A stretch of DNA of 64,000 nt from Propionibacteriaceae bacterium (GTDB lineage: Bacteria; Actinomycetota; Actinomycetes; Propionibacteriales; Propionibacteriaceae). A program made the position numbers and the translations under genes. Positions 7,544 through 16,300 of this stretch are shown one piece after another (positions within the stretch are counted from its first letter, which is position 1; each line of letters begins with the position of its first letter). The stretch lies in the NCBI GenBank assembly GCA_016717345.1, contig JADKFR010000003.1, forward strand, positions 1-64,000, given 5' to 3'. The notes beneath the pieces are model-generated. The model searched no databases. It was given only the letters and a program-made list of their open reading frames with translations, and was not told the origin of the DNA.

Positions 7544-8856
7544 GCGTCCTCCTTGCTCGGCGTCAGCCTACCGTGACCGAATGGGTCGGCCAGATCGACG
7601 CGGTGACGGCGCCCCGCGCCGTCGCGGATCCCGAGCCACTCCCAGTCGGCCGCCTCGACGGCCTCGCCGTAGTGCGCGATCAGCCGACCGCGCAGTCCCG
7701 CCCGGGTATCGCTCGGGCCACGGGTCTCGGCGTCGGCCGGGAGTTGCCCGGGAAATGGACGGAACCGGCCCGCCCGTTGCAGCGCCGAGAAGGGCGAACG
7801 CGCATCGAGCTCGGCCCACGCCAGGTCGAGGGCGGCGAGCCGAGGCGAATCCCAACCCACACGATGACGCTCGGCGTAGGCGCTCACCAGGGCGTACCGC
7901 GCCACCCAATCGAGCCGGTCGGCACACTGCCACGGGTCGTCCCGCAACTGCGTGAGCACCTCCCGCCACGCCTGCAGCACCACGACATCGCCGCCGTGCC
8001 GTTCCTGATCCGCCAGCGCGGCCTCACAGTAGGCGTCCTGAAGGTCCAGGGCGGTCATGGTCCCGCCGTCCCGCAGCGGCAGGACCGCCGCCAGCGTAAG
8101 GTCGTGACTCACCTGCTGGAAGGCCACGACCGGGTCAGCGAGGGAGAAGACCGGCAGCGTCCCGCGTTCGAGGCAGGTCAGGACGGCCGCGGCCGAGCCG
8201 ACCTTGAGCCAGGTCGACCAGGCGGAGCGGTTCGCGTCTCCGGTGATGACGTGCAACCGTCGCCAGCGCTCCGCGTCGGCGTGCGGCTCATCGCGGGTAT
8301 TGATCAGGGGACGGTGGCGGGTGGTCTCGATCCCTTCACGGCGTTCGAAGAAGTCGGCCCGCTGGGTGAGTTGGAAGCCGGGCCGCTCCCCGTGGCGCCC
8401 GAGCCCCACCCGTCCGGCGCCGCAGACCACCGACCTCGAGACCAGGAATCCCGTGAAGCCGGCGACAATGTCACGCCAGGGGGTGCTGCGTTGGAGCAGG
8501 TAATTCTCGTGGCAGCCGTACGAGGCCCCCTTGGAGTCGGTGTTGTTCTTGTACATGCGCAGGTCGACCCCCAACTCGCGGGACGCCTGCCGGGCGGCGG
8601 CCGCGACGATCCGGTCACCGGCCAGGTCATGACCGACGGCGTCGGTGGCGTTGGTGACTTCAGGTCCGGCGTATTCGGGGTGGGCGTGATCGACGTAGAA
8701 CCGAGCTCCGTTGACGAGCATGCAGTCATACGGCTCGCTGCGACGGGTCGACGCCACCGGACAGTTCTGGACCACCATCGCCGAGGCGAGCACGGGGTCC
8801 AGGTCGGGAACCTCCGGCGCGTGGATCCCGTACTCGGTCTCAATTCCCAGCAGCAT
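7480..8856 (-). CDS. dop: Pup deamidase/depupylase Dop (Dop/PafA family)
   Basis: A 458-residue member of the glutamine-synthetase-like Dop/PafA family. Dop converts the C-terminal Gln of Pup to Glu and removes Pup from substrates. The N-terminal GIETEYG carries metal-binding glutamates. YVDHAHPEYAGPE supplies the catalytic-type Asp near residue 56. TDSKGASYGCHENYL and INTRDEPHAD are active-site blocks. YVDHAHPEY and the GFQLTQRADF region are Dop-like, whereas GIETE, KNNTDS/YGCHENYL and CGAGRV resemble PafA. The segment between the N-terminus and the catalytic Asp is about 39 residues shorter than in M. tuberculosis Dop as remembered, so most of the Dop-loop seems missing. The last ~28 residues lie over the pup start and look unlike the family. 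Its ATG overlaps the end of ARC by 17 bases. Confidence 0.88.
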   Translation of the reverse strand: MLLGIETEYGIHAPEVPDLDPVLASAMVVQNCPVASTRRSEPYDCMLVNGARFYVDHAHPEYAGPEVTNATDAVGHDLAGDRIVAAAARQASRELGVDLRMYKNNTDSKGASYGCHENYLLQRSTPWRDIVAGFTGFLVSRSVVCGAGRVGLGRHGERPGFQLTQRADFFERREGIETTRHRPLINTRDEPHADAERWRRLHVITGDANRSAWSTWLKVGSAAAVLTCLERGTLPVFSLADPVVAFQQVSHDLTLAAVLPLRDGGTMTALDLQDAYCEAALADQERHGGDVVVLQAWREVLTQLRDDPWQCADRLDWVARYALVSAYAERHRVGWDSPRLAALDLAWAELDARSPFSALQRAGRFRPFPGQLPADAETRGPSDTRAGLRGRLIAHYGEAVEAADWEWLGIRDGAGRRHRVDLADPFGHGRLTPSKEDAWPTGCSAGNPLPSDASRRST

Positions 8857-10396
8857 CGGACGTGATCGCGCGAGGGCTGGTCAGGGTGCGCAGGAAGACG
8901 ATGCGTTCGCCCTTGCGGCCGGAGATCCGCGCCCAGTCGTCGGGGTTGGTGGTGTTCGGCAGGTCCTCGTTCTCGGTGATCTCCGCCTCGCAGGCGGCCA
9001 GGGCATGGGCGGCGCTGACCCCGCGCTGACCGCCGGCGATGATCTCCTTGATCGCCGCCTGTTTGGCGCGGGCCACGACGCTGGCCAGCATCGCGCCGGA
9101 GACGAAGTCGGCCACGTGCAGGATCTCCTTGGCCCCGCTGGCATACGTGACCTCGATGAACTGGTTGCGGTCGGTCCGCGCATAGAGCCTTGCCACAATC
9201 AGGTCGATCAGTCCGGACGAGCCCTGCGGATGGTTCAACGGGAGGTCATCAGGCAGGTAGCGGCGCAGGATGTCGGCCGCGGCGGTGGCGTCCGGACGGG
9301 GCAGGGTGATCTTCACATCCAGCCTCCCGGGCCGCAGGATCGCCGGGTCGATGAGGTCCTCGCGATTGGTCGCCCCGATGACGATCACGTTCGCCAGGGA
9401 CTCCACGCCGTCGATCTCGCTGAGCAGCTGCGGCACGATGGTGGATTCCACATCGGAGGAGACGCCGCTGCCGCGGGTCCGGAACAACGAATCCATCTCG
9501 TCGAAGAACACGATCACGGGACGGCCGTCCGCGGCGTGTTCCCGGGCCCGTCGGAAGATCTGGCGAATCTGGCGTTCGGTCTCCCCGACGTACTTGTCGA
9601 GGAGTTCGGGCCCCTTGATGTTGAGGAAGTGGCTGCCCGCCGCGTTGGCGACGGCCTTGGCGATCATCGTCTTGCCGCACCCGGGTGGACCGTACAGCAG
9701 GACCCCCTTGGGCGGCCGCAGCCGGAATTCGCCGAACAGCTCCCGATGGCGGAACGGCAGCTCGACCGCGTCACGCAACGCCTCCAACTGCGTCGCCAGG
9801 CCTCCGATGTCGGCGAAGGTGACGTCGGGGATCTCCTCCAGCGTGAGTTCGGTGACATCGGTGCGGGGGACGTGGGCCAGGGCGAGGTTGGCGCGGCGAT
9901 CCACCAGCAGGGTCTGGCCGGCGTCCAGCTGAACGGTGTCGAGCCCGGCCCCGGCGCGCAGCACCACGTCCTCACCGGAAGCGGTGGCAGCCAGCAGGAA
10001 CCCGTCGGCGAACACCTCACGCAGCCGGACGGTCTCCCCCGCGGCCTCCGGTTCCGCCACGCCGATCACCATCGAGGCCTCGTTCAGCAACACCCGGGTC
10101 CCCACCACGAGCGCGTCCGGATCGACCTCGGGTACCACCCGGCAGCGCAACAGCCGGCCAGCGGTGGAGACGTCCGCCAGCTCGCCGAACGACGAGACCA
10201 CCAGGCCGAAAGCGCTGGGCGGGCTGGCCAACTGGTCGAGCTCGGCACGCAGGCTCACCAGCGAGTCGCGCGCCTGTTGCAGGGTCTGGTTCAGCCGCTC
10301 GTTCTGCTGGGCGAGCGACCTCAGGTCAGCCCGAGTGTCGTCCAGGCGGCGTTGCGCCAGGTCGAGCTGTCGCTGGAGTTGATCGCGATCGTCCAT
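8840..10396 (-). CDS. arc: AAA ATPase ARC/Mpa (Pup-dependent unfoldase)
   Basis: A 518-residue hexameric AAA ATPase. The N-terminal coiled coil (about residues 1-57) recruits Pup. Two OB-type interdomains (about 60-180) follow, then a single AAA module with Walker A GPPGCGKT at 236-243, Walker B IVFFDE at 295-300 and GATNREDLID near 341-350. The C-terminal block NTTNPDDWARISG is typical of Mpa/ARC. The tail ends TSPRAITSDAAGN and lacks the Gly-Gln-Tyr-Leu docking motif by which mycobacterial Mpa activates the 20S proteasome. The start at 10396 (MDDRDQLQ) sits one base after the trmI stop, with GGGGTGA as ribosome site. Longer upstream frames fall inside trmI. Confidence 0.95.
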   Translation of the reverse strand: MDDRDQLQRQLDLAQRRLDDTRADLRSLAQQNERLNQTLQQARDSLVSLRAELDQLASPPSAFGLVVSSFGELADVSTAGRLLRCRVVPEVDPDALVVGTRVLLNEASMVIGVAEPEAAGETVRLREVFADGFLLAATASGEDVVLRAGAGLDTVQLDAGQTLLVDRRANLALAHVPRTDVTELTLEEIPDVTFADIGGLATQLEALRDAVELPFRHRELFGEFRLRPPKGVLLYGPPGCGKTMIAKAVANAAGSHFLNIKGPELLDKYVGETERQIRQIFRRAREHAADGRPVIVFFDEMDSLFRTRGSGVSSDVESTIVPQLLSEIDGVESLANVIVIGATNREDLIDPAILRPGRLDVKITLPRPDATAAADILRRYLPDDLPLNHPQGSSGLIDLIVARLYARTDRNQFIEVTYASGAKEILHVADFVSGAMLASVVARAKQAAIKEIIAGGQRGVSAAHALAACEAEITENEDLPNTTNPDDWARISGRKGERIVFLRTLTSPRAITSDAAGN

Positions 10397-10397
10397 C

Positions 10398-11306
10398 TCA
10401 CCCCTGTGCAGGTTCGCTGGGCACCCCCGCCGGACGCGGACCGGTGTAGTCAGGACCATACGCCCCCGGGGCGGGACGCCGGCGTCGCAGCGGCGCGGTG
10501 ACGCCGGGAGCCAGCCGACGGGCGAAGACCAGGAAGCCGGTGTGGCCGGAGGTCCCGTGGCCCGGGCGGATCGCCAGGCCTTCGGCGTGCCATTCCCGGA
10601 TCGACAGCTCATGGGCTTTCGGTTCGGTGAAGCCGCCGTGGACCCGCAGGGTGTCCATGGTGCGTCCGAGCTGGGTCGTCGTCGCCACGTAGCAGCACAG
10701 CATCCCGCCGGCGATCAGGACGTCGCCCACCACATCGATGCATTCCCAGGGGGCGAGCATGTCGAGGAAGGCGCGATCCACCTCCTCGGGGCCGATCACC
10801 TCGACCAGGTCGCCCTCCCGCAACTCCCAGGCCGGGTGAGGCTCGCCGTAGAACGACTCCACGTTGCGGCGCGCGATCGCGGCGAAATCGGCGCGGCGCT
10901 CGTAGGAGTAGAGCCGGCCGTGCTGCCCGATGGCCCGGAGCAGGAAGATGCTCAGCGCCCCGGAGCCGGCCCCGGCCTCCAAGACGCGAGCACCGGGGAA
11001 GATGTCGGTCTGGACGAGGATGTGCGCGGCGTCCTTGGGGTAGACGACGGCGGCCCCCCGCGGCATCGTGACGGTGAACTCCTCCATCAGGGCTCGGAAG
11101 GCGAGGTAGGCACTGCCGCCGGCCGAGCTGACCACGGAGCCCTCCGGCGCCCCGATCAGGGTGTCGTGGCTGATCCCACCCCTGGTCGTGTGGAAGGTGC
11201 CGCCGGGAGTCAGGACGATCGAGTGGCGGCGGCCCTTGGCGTCTGTCAGGGCGACCCGCTCCCCGGCGGCGAAGGGACCGGTGCGGACGCCGTTCAACTC
11301 AGCCAT
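10398..11306 (-). CDS. trmI: tRNA (adenine-58-N1)-methyltransferase TrmI
   Basis: A 302-residue class I SAM-dependent methyltransferase that modifies A58 in the T-loop of tRNAs. A small N-terminal beta domain is followed by YPKDAAHILVQTDIFPGARV and the SAM-binding motif LEAGAGSGALSIFLL. The FLDMLAPWECID segment comes next, with FTEPKAHELSIREW near the end. The gene is commonly found beside the pupylation genes in actinobacteria. It overlaps the preceding solute-binding protein gene by 8 bases and ends one base before ARC. The C-terminal tail is Pro/Arg-rich. Confidence 0.93.
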   Translation of the reverse strand: MAELNGVRTGPFAAGERVALTDAKGRRHSIVLTPGGTFHTTRGGISHDTLIGAPEGSVVSSAGGSAYLAFRALMEEFTVTMPRGAAVVYPKDAAHILVQTDIFPGARVLEAGAGSGALSIFLLRAIGQHGRLYSYERRADFAAIARRNVESFYGEPHPAWELREGDLVEVIGPEEVDRAFLDMLAPWECIDVVGDVLIAGGMLCCYVATTTQLGRTMDTLRVHGGFTEPKAHELSIREWHAEGLAIRPGHGTSGHTGFLVFARRLAPGVTAPLRRRRPAPGAYGPDYTGPRPAGVPSEPAQG

Positions 11307-12792
11307 GCCGGATGCTCCACAGCCCGAGTGCCCCTCCGGAGCCGAACGGTTCCCCTACCAGGACGACGCCCTGGCCGGTCAACAGGATGCCGTCGGTCTG
11401 GGACACCGGGACGACGGTGGCGTCGACGGCTGCCAGCTGTTGCAGCTGGCCCAGGGCGGGCAGGCGTTGGGTACCCGTCGTGGTGCGGGCCAACAGTTGG
11501 AGTTGGGCGATCCGGGTCTGACTGCCTGCCAGGGGCGAGTCGGTGAACGCCTGCAGCCAGCCCATGGCGGTGTTCACCCAGGCCAGCGAGTCGGTCAGGA
11601 TCAGGTCGGCCGAACCGCTGGTGACGAGCCGCACGCTGACCTTGTCGAGTTCCTCGATCCGTCCTCGGATGACGTTGGCAAGGTCTGCAGCCCCGGGGGC
11701 AGAGGGGGTGTAGGCGAGTGTCAGCGTGATCCGGTCCCCCTTGAGGCTGGGCAGCTTGGGGCGTCCCCCGGCGTCGAACGCCTCCACAGCGCCTTCCACG
11801 CCGACAGGGACGACAGACCGGAGCGTCCGGTCCTGCTGGAGGGCCTTCGAGACGCCCTGACGCAGGGTCGCGTTCGCCCGCAGCCGCGAATCGGCCGACC
11901 ACAGCAGTCGGGTCACCCGCGACCCTGACAGCGCGTACCTGGTGAAGCCCTGGGCCGTGGTGTGGGTGGTGCTGGCCGTGATCTCGTCGTCGACGCGTTG
12001 CAGCGCGGCCGGCTCGAGAGTGCGCCAGATCATGTCGAGGGAGCCGTCGCTGATGGCTGCCTCTCCCGCCACCGAATCGGCGAGGCGCTGGAGTCGGATC
12101 CGCTCCAGCACCCCCACCAGCGGCCCCACGTAGGTGGGAAAGCGCGTGAAGGTGACTCCGGTGTCGTCGATGACCTCGACGGCGTAGGGCCCGGAGCCGA
12201 CCGGGAGCGATGCCAGAGGCAGGGCGGTGTCGGGGTCGAAGGTCTGCTCATCGACCAGGGAGGCCGACAGCGACGCCAGGCCGTAGCCGATTTGGTTGTC
12301 GGCGTAGCTGAGCTGGAAGCGAACCGTCAGCGGGTCCGGGGTGTCGATGCGCTTCAACGACGTCAGCATCGAGATCGCAGTCCCCGGAGTGGCGAACCGG
12401 AGCGCCCGCTGGACGCTGAACTTCACGTCGCTGGAGGTCAACTCGTCCCCGTTGTGGAACAACAACCCCTTCGGCAGCGTGCATTCGTAGAGGGTCGGTG
12501 AGGTGAAGAGGCAGTCGGTCGCAGCGTCGGGTTTCAGCTCCCCGGTACTTGGCAACACCAGCATCAGGCGTTGGAAGACGCTCGTGGCGATCAGCACATC
12601 GGTGTCGGCGAGCGCCACCGCCGGGTCGGCGGTATGAATCGGCCCGGACGTTCCCAGGGTGAAGTCGTGCGGTGTCGCGGTGGCTGAGGGAGTCACCGTC
12701 GGTGGGGCCGTGGGGGTGCAGCCGGCGACCAGCAACCCGACCAGGGTGGCCAGGCAGCTCAGGAGCCCGGCTCGGCGACGTTCAGCGGGCAT
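11299..12792 (-). CDS. Family 5 ABC transporter solute-binding lipoprotein
   Basis: A 497-residue exported lipoprotein. A basic N-terminus and hydrophobic stretch lead to the lipobox LVAGC, with the lipidated Cys at residue 25, followed by a Thr/Pro/Ala-rich linker. The body is of the SBP_bac_5 (peptide/oligopeptide-binding, DppA/OppA-like) family. It has a PDAATDCLFTSPTLYECTL region and LPKGLLFHNGDELTSSDVKF, which is the family signature. No permease or ATPase genes are adjacent, so its transporter partner and substrate are unknown. It overlaps metH by 11 bases upstream and trmI by 8 downstream, so it is clearly inside the operon. Confidence 0.85.
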   Translation of the reverse strand: MPAERRRAGLLSCLATLVGLLVAGCTPTAPPTVTPSATATPHDFTLGTSGPIHTADPAVALADTDVLIATSVFQRLMLVLPSTGELKPDAATDCLFTSPTLYECTLPKGLLFHNGDELTSSDVKFSVQRALRFATPGTAISMLTSLKRIDTPDPLTVRFQLSYADNQIGYGLASLSASLVDEQTFDPDTALPLASLPVGSGPYAVEVIDDTGVTFTRFPTYVGPLVGVLERIRLQRLADSVAGEAAISDGSLDMIWRTLEPAALQRVDDEITASTTHTTAQGFTRYALSGSRVTRLLWSADSRLRANATLRQGVSKALQQDRTLRSVVPVGVEGAVEAFDAGGRPKLPSLKGDRITLTLAYTPSAPGAADLANVIRGRIEELDKVSVRLVTSGSADLILTDSLAWVNTAMGWLQAFTDSPLAGSQTRIAQLQLLARTTTGTQRLPALGQLQQLAAVDATVVPVSQTDGILLTGQGVVLVGEPFGSGGALGLWSIRHG

Positions 12793-15700
12793 TGAAGTAC
12801 TTCGCCTCCGGGTGATGGACGATCAGGGCGTCAGTGGATTGCTCGGGATGCAACTGCAGTTCCTCCGACAAGGTAACCCCGATGCGCAGGGGATCGAGCA
12901 GATCGACCAGGACGCGGCGATCCTCCAGGTCCGGGCAGGCCGGATACCCGAACGAGTAGCGGGAGCCGCGATAAGCCTGATCGCGGATCATGCCGTCGAC
13001 ATCGGCGTCACCGGTGAGTCCCAACTCGCTGCGCACGCGCGCATGCCAGAACTCGGCCAGCGCCTCGGTCAGTTGCACGCTGAGCCCGTGCAACTCCAGG
13101 TAGTCGCGGTAGGCATCGCCGTCGAACAACTCCGCCGTGGCGCGCGCCACCGCCGAGCCCATCGTGACCAACTGGAAGGCGATCACGTCCGGGCCGTGCT
13201 CGGCGGCCTCGTCGGCGTCCCGGAAGAAGTCGGCCAGGCAGAGCCGCCGCTCGCGGGACTGCCGGGGGAAGCTCAGCCGGTGCAGGATCCGTCCGGGGTC
13301 GAGCGGGTCGGCGATCACCAGATCGTTGCCTTCGCTGTGACACGGCCAGTAGCCATAGGCCACGGCGAACTCGGCCAGCCCGTCGGTCCGGATCCGGTCC
13401 AGCCAGCGGCGCAGCCGGGGCACGCCCTCGGTCTCCACCAGTTCCTCGTAGGTCGGCCCCCCGGGTGCCGCTCGCAGCCCCCATTGCCCCAGGAACGTGG
13501 CCCGGTGGTCGAGCCATTGCGCCACATCGGCCAGCTTGATCCCCTTCACGACTCGGCTGCCCCAGAACGGAGGCGTGGGAATCCCGATGCCACGCGCCAC
13601 CTCGGAACGCCCGGCCGCGACAGCCTCCGGGGCCTGCGGACGGGTCGTGGCCTTCACCCGGCGACGCCGCGGGGCGGGCAGCGCGGCACCGGGCTCGCCA
13701 CGCTTGACGGCCATCACCTTCTCCATCAGCGACAGCCCCTCGAACGCGTCCCGCGCGTAGCGCACCTCACCGCGGTAGAGGTCGTTGAGGTCCTCCTCAA
13801 CAAAAGCCCTGGTCAGGGCCGCACCCCCGAGCAGCACGGGGTAGTCGGTGAGGCCGCGGGTGTTCAACTCGACCAGGTTGTCCTTCATCACCACCGTCGA
13901 CTTCACCAGCAACCCCGACATCCCGATCGCATCGGCGTTGTGCACCAGGGCCGCCTCGATGATGGAACTGACCGGCTGTTTGATGCCGAGGTTGACCACG
14001 GTGTAGCCGTTGTTGGTGAGAATGATGTCGACCAGGTTCTTGCCGATGTCGTGCACGTCCCCCTTGACGGTCGCCAGCACAATGGTGCCTTTGCCGGCCG
14101 CGTCGGCCTTGTCCAGATGGGGTTCGAGGTAGCGCACGCAGGTCTTCATCACCTCGGCCGAAGCCAGAACGAACGGCAACTGCATCTGGCCCGCCCCGAA
14201 GAGCTCCCCCACGACCTTCATCCCGGCGAGCAGGTCGTCGTTGATGATCGCCAGACCCGGCTTGGCCAGCAGTGCCTCGTCCAGGTCCGCCTCCAACCCC
14301 TTCGCCTCGCCGTCGATGATCCGTCGCTGCAGGCGCTCCGAAATGGGCAGGGCCTCGAGCTCGGCGCGCCGGGCTTCCCGGGTGTCGGCGGCAGTCACGC
14401 CCTCGAACAGTTCCAGGAAGCGGGTCAAGGGGTCGTACCCCTCACGGCGCCGGTCGTAGACCAGGTCCTCAGCGACCTGCCGCTGCTCGTCGGGGATCCG
14501 GGCGATCGGGACGATCCGCGCGGCGGGCACAATCCCCGAATCCAGGCCGGCCTGGACGCACTCGTGCAGGAACACCGAGTTGAGCACCTGACGAGCTGCC
14601 GGGTTCAAGCCGAAGGAGACGTTCGAGACGCCCAGGGTGGTGTGGACCTCGGGATGCGCCGTCGTCACCCGACGGATGGCCTCAATGGTCTCGATCGCGT
14701 CACGACGGGTCTCTTCCTGGCCGGTGGCGATCGGGAAGGTCAGGCAGTCGACGATGATGTCCCCGACCTCCAGGCCCCAGGTGCCCGTCAGGTCGGCGAT
14801 CAGCCGCTCGGCCACCCGCACCTTCCAGTCCGCGGTGCGGGCCTGTCCGTCCTCATCGATGGTGAGCGCCACCACGGCGGCGCCGTGCTCCTTCACCAGC
14901 GGCATCACCCGCGCGAACCGGGAGTCGGGACCGTCGCCGTCCTCGTAGTTGACCGAGTTGATGATGCAGCGTCCGGCCAGCTTCTCCAGGCCCGCCTGCA
15001 GGACTTCCGGCTCGGTCGAGTCCAGCATGATCGGCAGCGAAACCGCTGTCCCCAGCCGGCCGGCGAGCTCGGCCATGTCAGCCGCACCATCGCGCCCGAC
15101 GTAGTCAACGCAGAGGTCGAGCAGGTGCGCACCGTCCCGGCTCTGCTGCTTCGCGATGTCGACGCAGTCGGCCCAGCGGCCTGCCAGCATGGCCTCCTTG
15201 AACGCCTTCGAACCGTTGGCGTTGGTCCGCTCCCCGATCGAGAGGTACGCGGTGTCCTGCCGCAGGGGGACTTCGGCGTACAGCGAGGAGACCGCGGAGA
15301 TCGGGTCGGGAGTGCGGACGGGCGGCTGTACCCCCCGCATCGCGGCCGCCAGTCGGGCGATGTGTTCCGGCGTCGTGCCACAGCAGCCGCCGACGAGCCC
15401 CAGCCCGAATTCGGCGGTGAACTGCCGCAGGTAGGACACGAAATCATCGGGGCCCATCGGGTACCGGGCGCCGGTGGGGGTCAGCTCCGGCAGGCCGGCA
15501 TTGGGCATGCACGCCACTGGGATCCGGGAGTGCCGGGCGAGGTGCCGGAGGTGCTCGCTCATCTCGGTGGGACCCGTTCCACAGTTGAGCCCGATCACGT
15601 CCACCTCGAGAGGTTCCAACGCCGTCAGGGCGGCGCCGGTTTCGGTGCCCAGGAGCATCGTCCCGGACGTCTCGATGGTGACGTTGACCAGGACCGGCAG

Positions 15701-16249
15701 GTCGACGCCGAGCGCGATGGACGCCCGGCGGGCGCCGTTGACCGCGGCCTTGGCTTGCAGCAGGTCCTGGCAGGTCTCGATCTGGAAGGCGTCGACGCCC
15801 CCGGCGATCATGGCTTCGGCCTGGCGCTGGTAGGCATCGCGCAAGGCGGCGTAGCTGACGTGGCCCAGGCTGGGGAGTTTGGTGCCCGGACCCATGCTGC
15901 CCAGGACGAAACGGGGACGCTGCGCGGTGGCGACCGCATCGGCGGCCTGGCGCGCGATCCTCGCCCCTGCCTCCGCGAGCTCGGCTATCCGCTGAGGGAT
16001 GTCGTACTCGCCCAAGGCGCTCAGGTTCGCGCCGAACGTGTTCGTCTCGATGCAGTCGGCTCCGGCCTCCAGGTAGGCGGTATGGATGGCCCCCACGACA
16101 TCGGGACGCGACACGTTCAGCACCTCGTTGCAGCCTTCGAGGCCCTGGAAGTCTTCGAGGCTGAGGTCGAAGCCCTGCAGCATGGTTCCCATCCCGCCGT
16201 CGGCCACGAGGATGCGGTCGGTCAGGGCAGCGCGCAGATCTCCGGTCAT
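12782..16249 (-). CDS. metH: Cobalamin-dependent methionine synthase
   Basis: An 1155-residue modular enzyme that transfers a methyl group from methyltetrahydrofolate to homocysteine through cobalamin. Module order is homocysteine-binding (with GLNCGTGP and GGCCGTTPEH zinc-ligand cysteines in the first ~320 residues), pterin-binding (SIGERTNANGSKAFK, then INSVNYEDG), cobalamin-binding with the VKGDVHDIGKNLV base-off histidine motif, and a C-terminal SAM-binding reactivation domain ending HPEAKYFNAR. No cobalamin riboswitch can fit in the roughly 50 bases shared with the divergent PAC2 gene. It is the first gene of the minus-strand run to glcB. Confidence 0.96.
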   Translation of the reverse strand: MTGDLRAALTDRILVADGGMGTMLQGFDLSLEDFQGLEGCNEVLNVSRPDVVGAIHTAYLEAGADCIETNTFGANLSALGEYDIPQRIAELAEAGARIARQAADAVATAQRPRFVLGSMGPGTKLPSLGHVSYAALRDAYQRQAEAMIAGGVDAFQIETCQDLLQAKAAVNGARRASIALGVDLPVLVNVTIETSGTMLLGTETGAALTALEPLEVDVIGLNCGTGPTEMSEHLRHLARHSRIPVACMPNAGLPELTPTGARYPMGPDDFVSYLRQFTAEFGLGLVGGCCGTTPEHIARLAAAMRGVQPPVRTPDPISAVSSLYAEVPLRQDTAYLSIGERTNANGSKAFKEAMLAGRWADCVDIAKQQSRDGAHLLDLCVDYVGRDGAADMAELAGRLGTAVSLPIMLDSTEPEVLQAGLEKLAGRCIINSVNYEDGDGPDSRFARVMPLVKEHGAAVVALTIDEDGQARTADWKVRVAERLIADLTGTWGLEVGDIIVDCLTFPIATGQEETRRDAIETIEAIRRVTTAHPEVHTTLGVSNVSFGLNPAARQVLNSVFLHECVQAGLDSGIVPAARIVPIARIPDEQRQVAEDLVYDRRREGYDPLTRFLELFEGVTAADTREARRAELEALPISERLQRRIIDGEAKGLEADLDEALLAKPGLAIINDDLLAGMKVVGELFGAGQMQLPFVLASAEVMKTCVRYLEPHLDKADAAGKGTIVLATVKGDVHDIGKNLVDIILTNNGYTVVNLGIKQPVSSIIEAALVHNADAIGMSGLLVKSTVVMKDNLVELNTRGLTDYPVLLGGAALTRAFVEEDLNDLYRGEVRYARDAFEGLSLMEKVMAVKRGEPGAALPAPRRRRVKATTRPQAPEAVAAGRSEVARGIGIPTPPFWGSRVVKGIKLADVAQWLDHRATFLGQWGLRAAPGGPTYEELVETEGVPRLRRWLDRIRTDGLAEFAVAYGYWPCHSEGNDLVIADPLDPGRILHRLSFPRQSRERRLCLADFFRDADEAAEHGPDVIAFQLVTMGSAVARATAELFDGDAYRDYLELHGLSVQLTEALAEFWHARVRSELGLTGDADVDGMIRDQAYRGSRYSFGYPACPDLEDRRVLVDLLDPLRIGVTLSEELQLHPEQSTDALIVHHPEAKYFNAR

Positions 16250-16257
16250 GACGGCCC

Positions 16258-16263
16258 AGTGTA
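16258..16263 (-). promoter_or_regulatory. -10 box of metH
   Basis: On the minus strand TACACT (TANNNT) lies eight bases before the metH ATG, predicting a zero- or one-base leader. It is arranged back to back with the PAC2 promoter in a very compact divergent region. Confidence 0.45.
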
Positions 16264-16287
16264 GAGGCGTGGCTTACGAGGGTCGCC

Positions 16288-16293
16288 TACAGT
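16288..16293 (+). promoter_or_regulatory. Leaderless -10 box of the PAC2 gene
   Basis: TACAGT (TANNNT) is followed by seven bases and then the ATG at 16301. This spacing makes the first base of the start codon the expected transcription start. It also argues for ATG 16301 over the in-frame GTG at 16292, which would lie inside the promoter. Confidence 0.5.
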
Positions 16294-16300
16294 GGGGCCC

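Noticed and set aside
12659..16264. A 1201-codon open frame on the plus strand opposite metH
   Set aside because: It is antisense to a clear MetH protein. The translation is low-complexity Arg/Gly/Val/Asp-rich sequence with no family features, as expected from high-GC third positions.
16250..16300. A cobalamin riboswitch ahead of metH
   Set aside because: Only about 50 bases separate metH from PAC2 and both promoters occupy them, far too little for the riboswitch.
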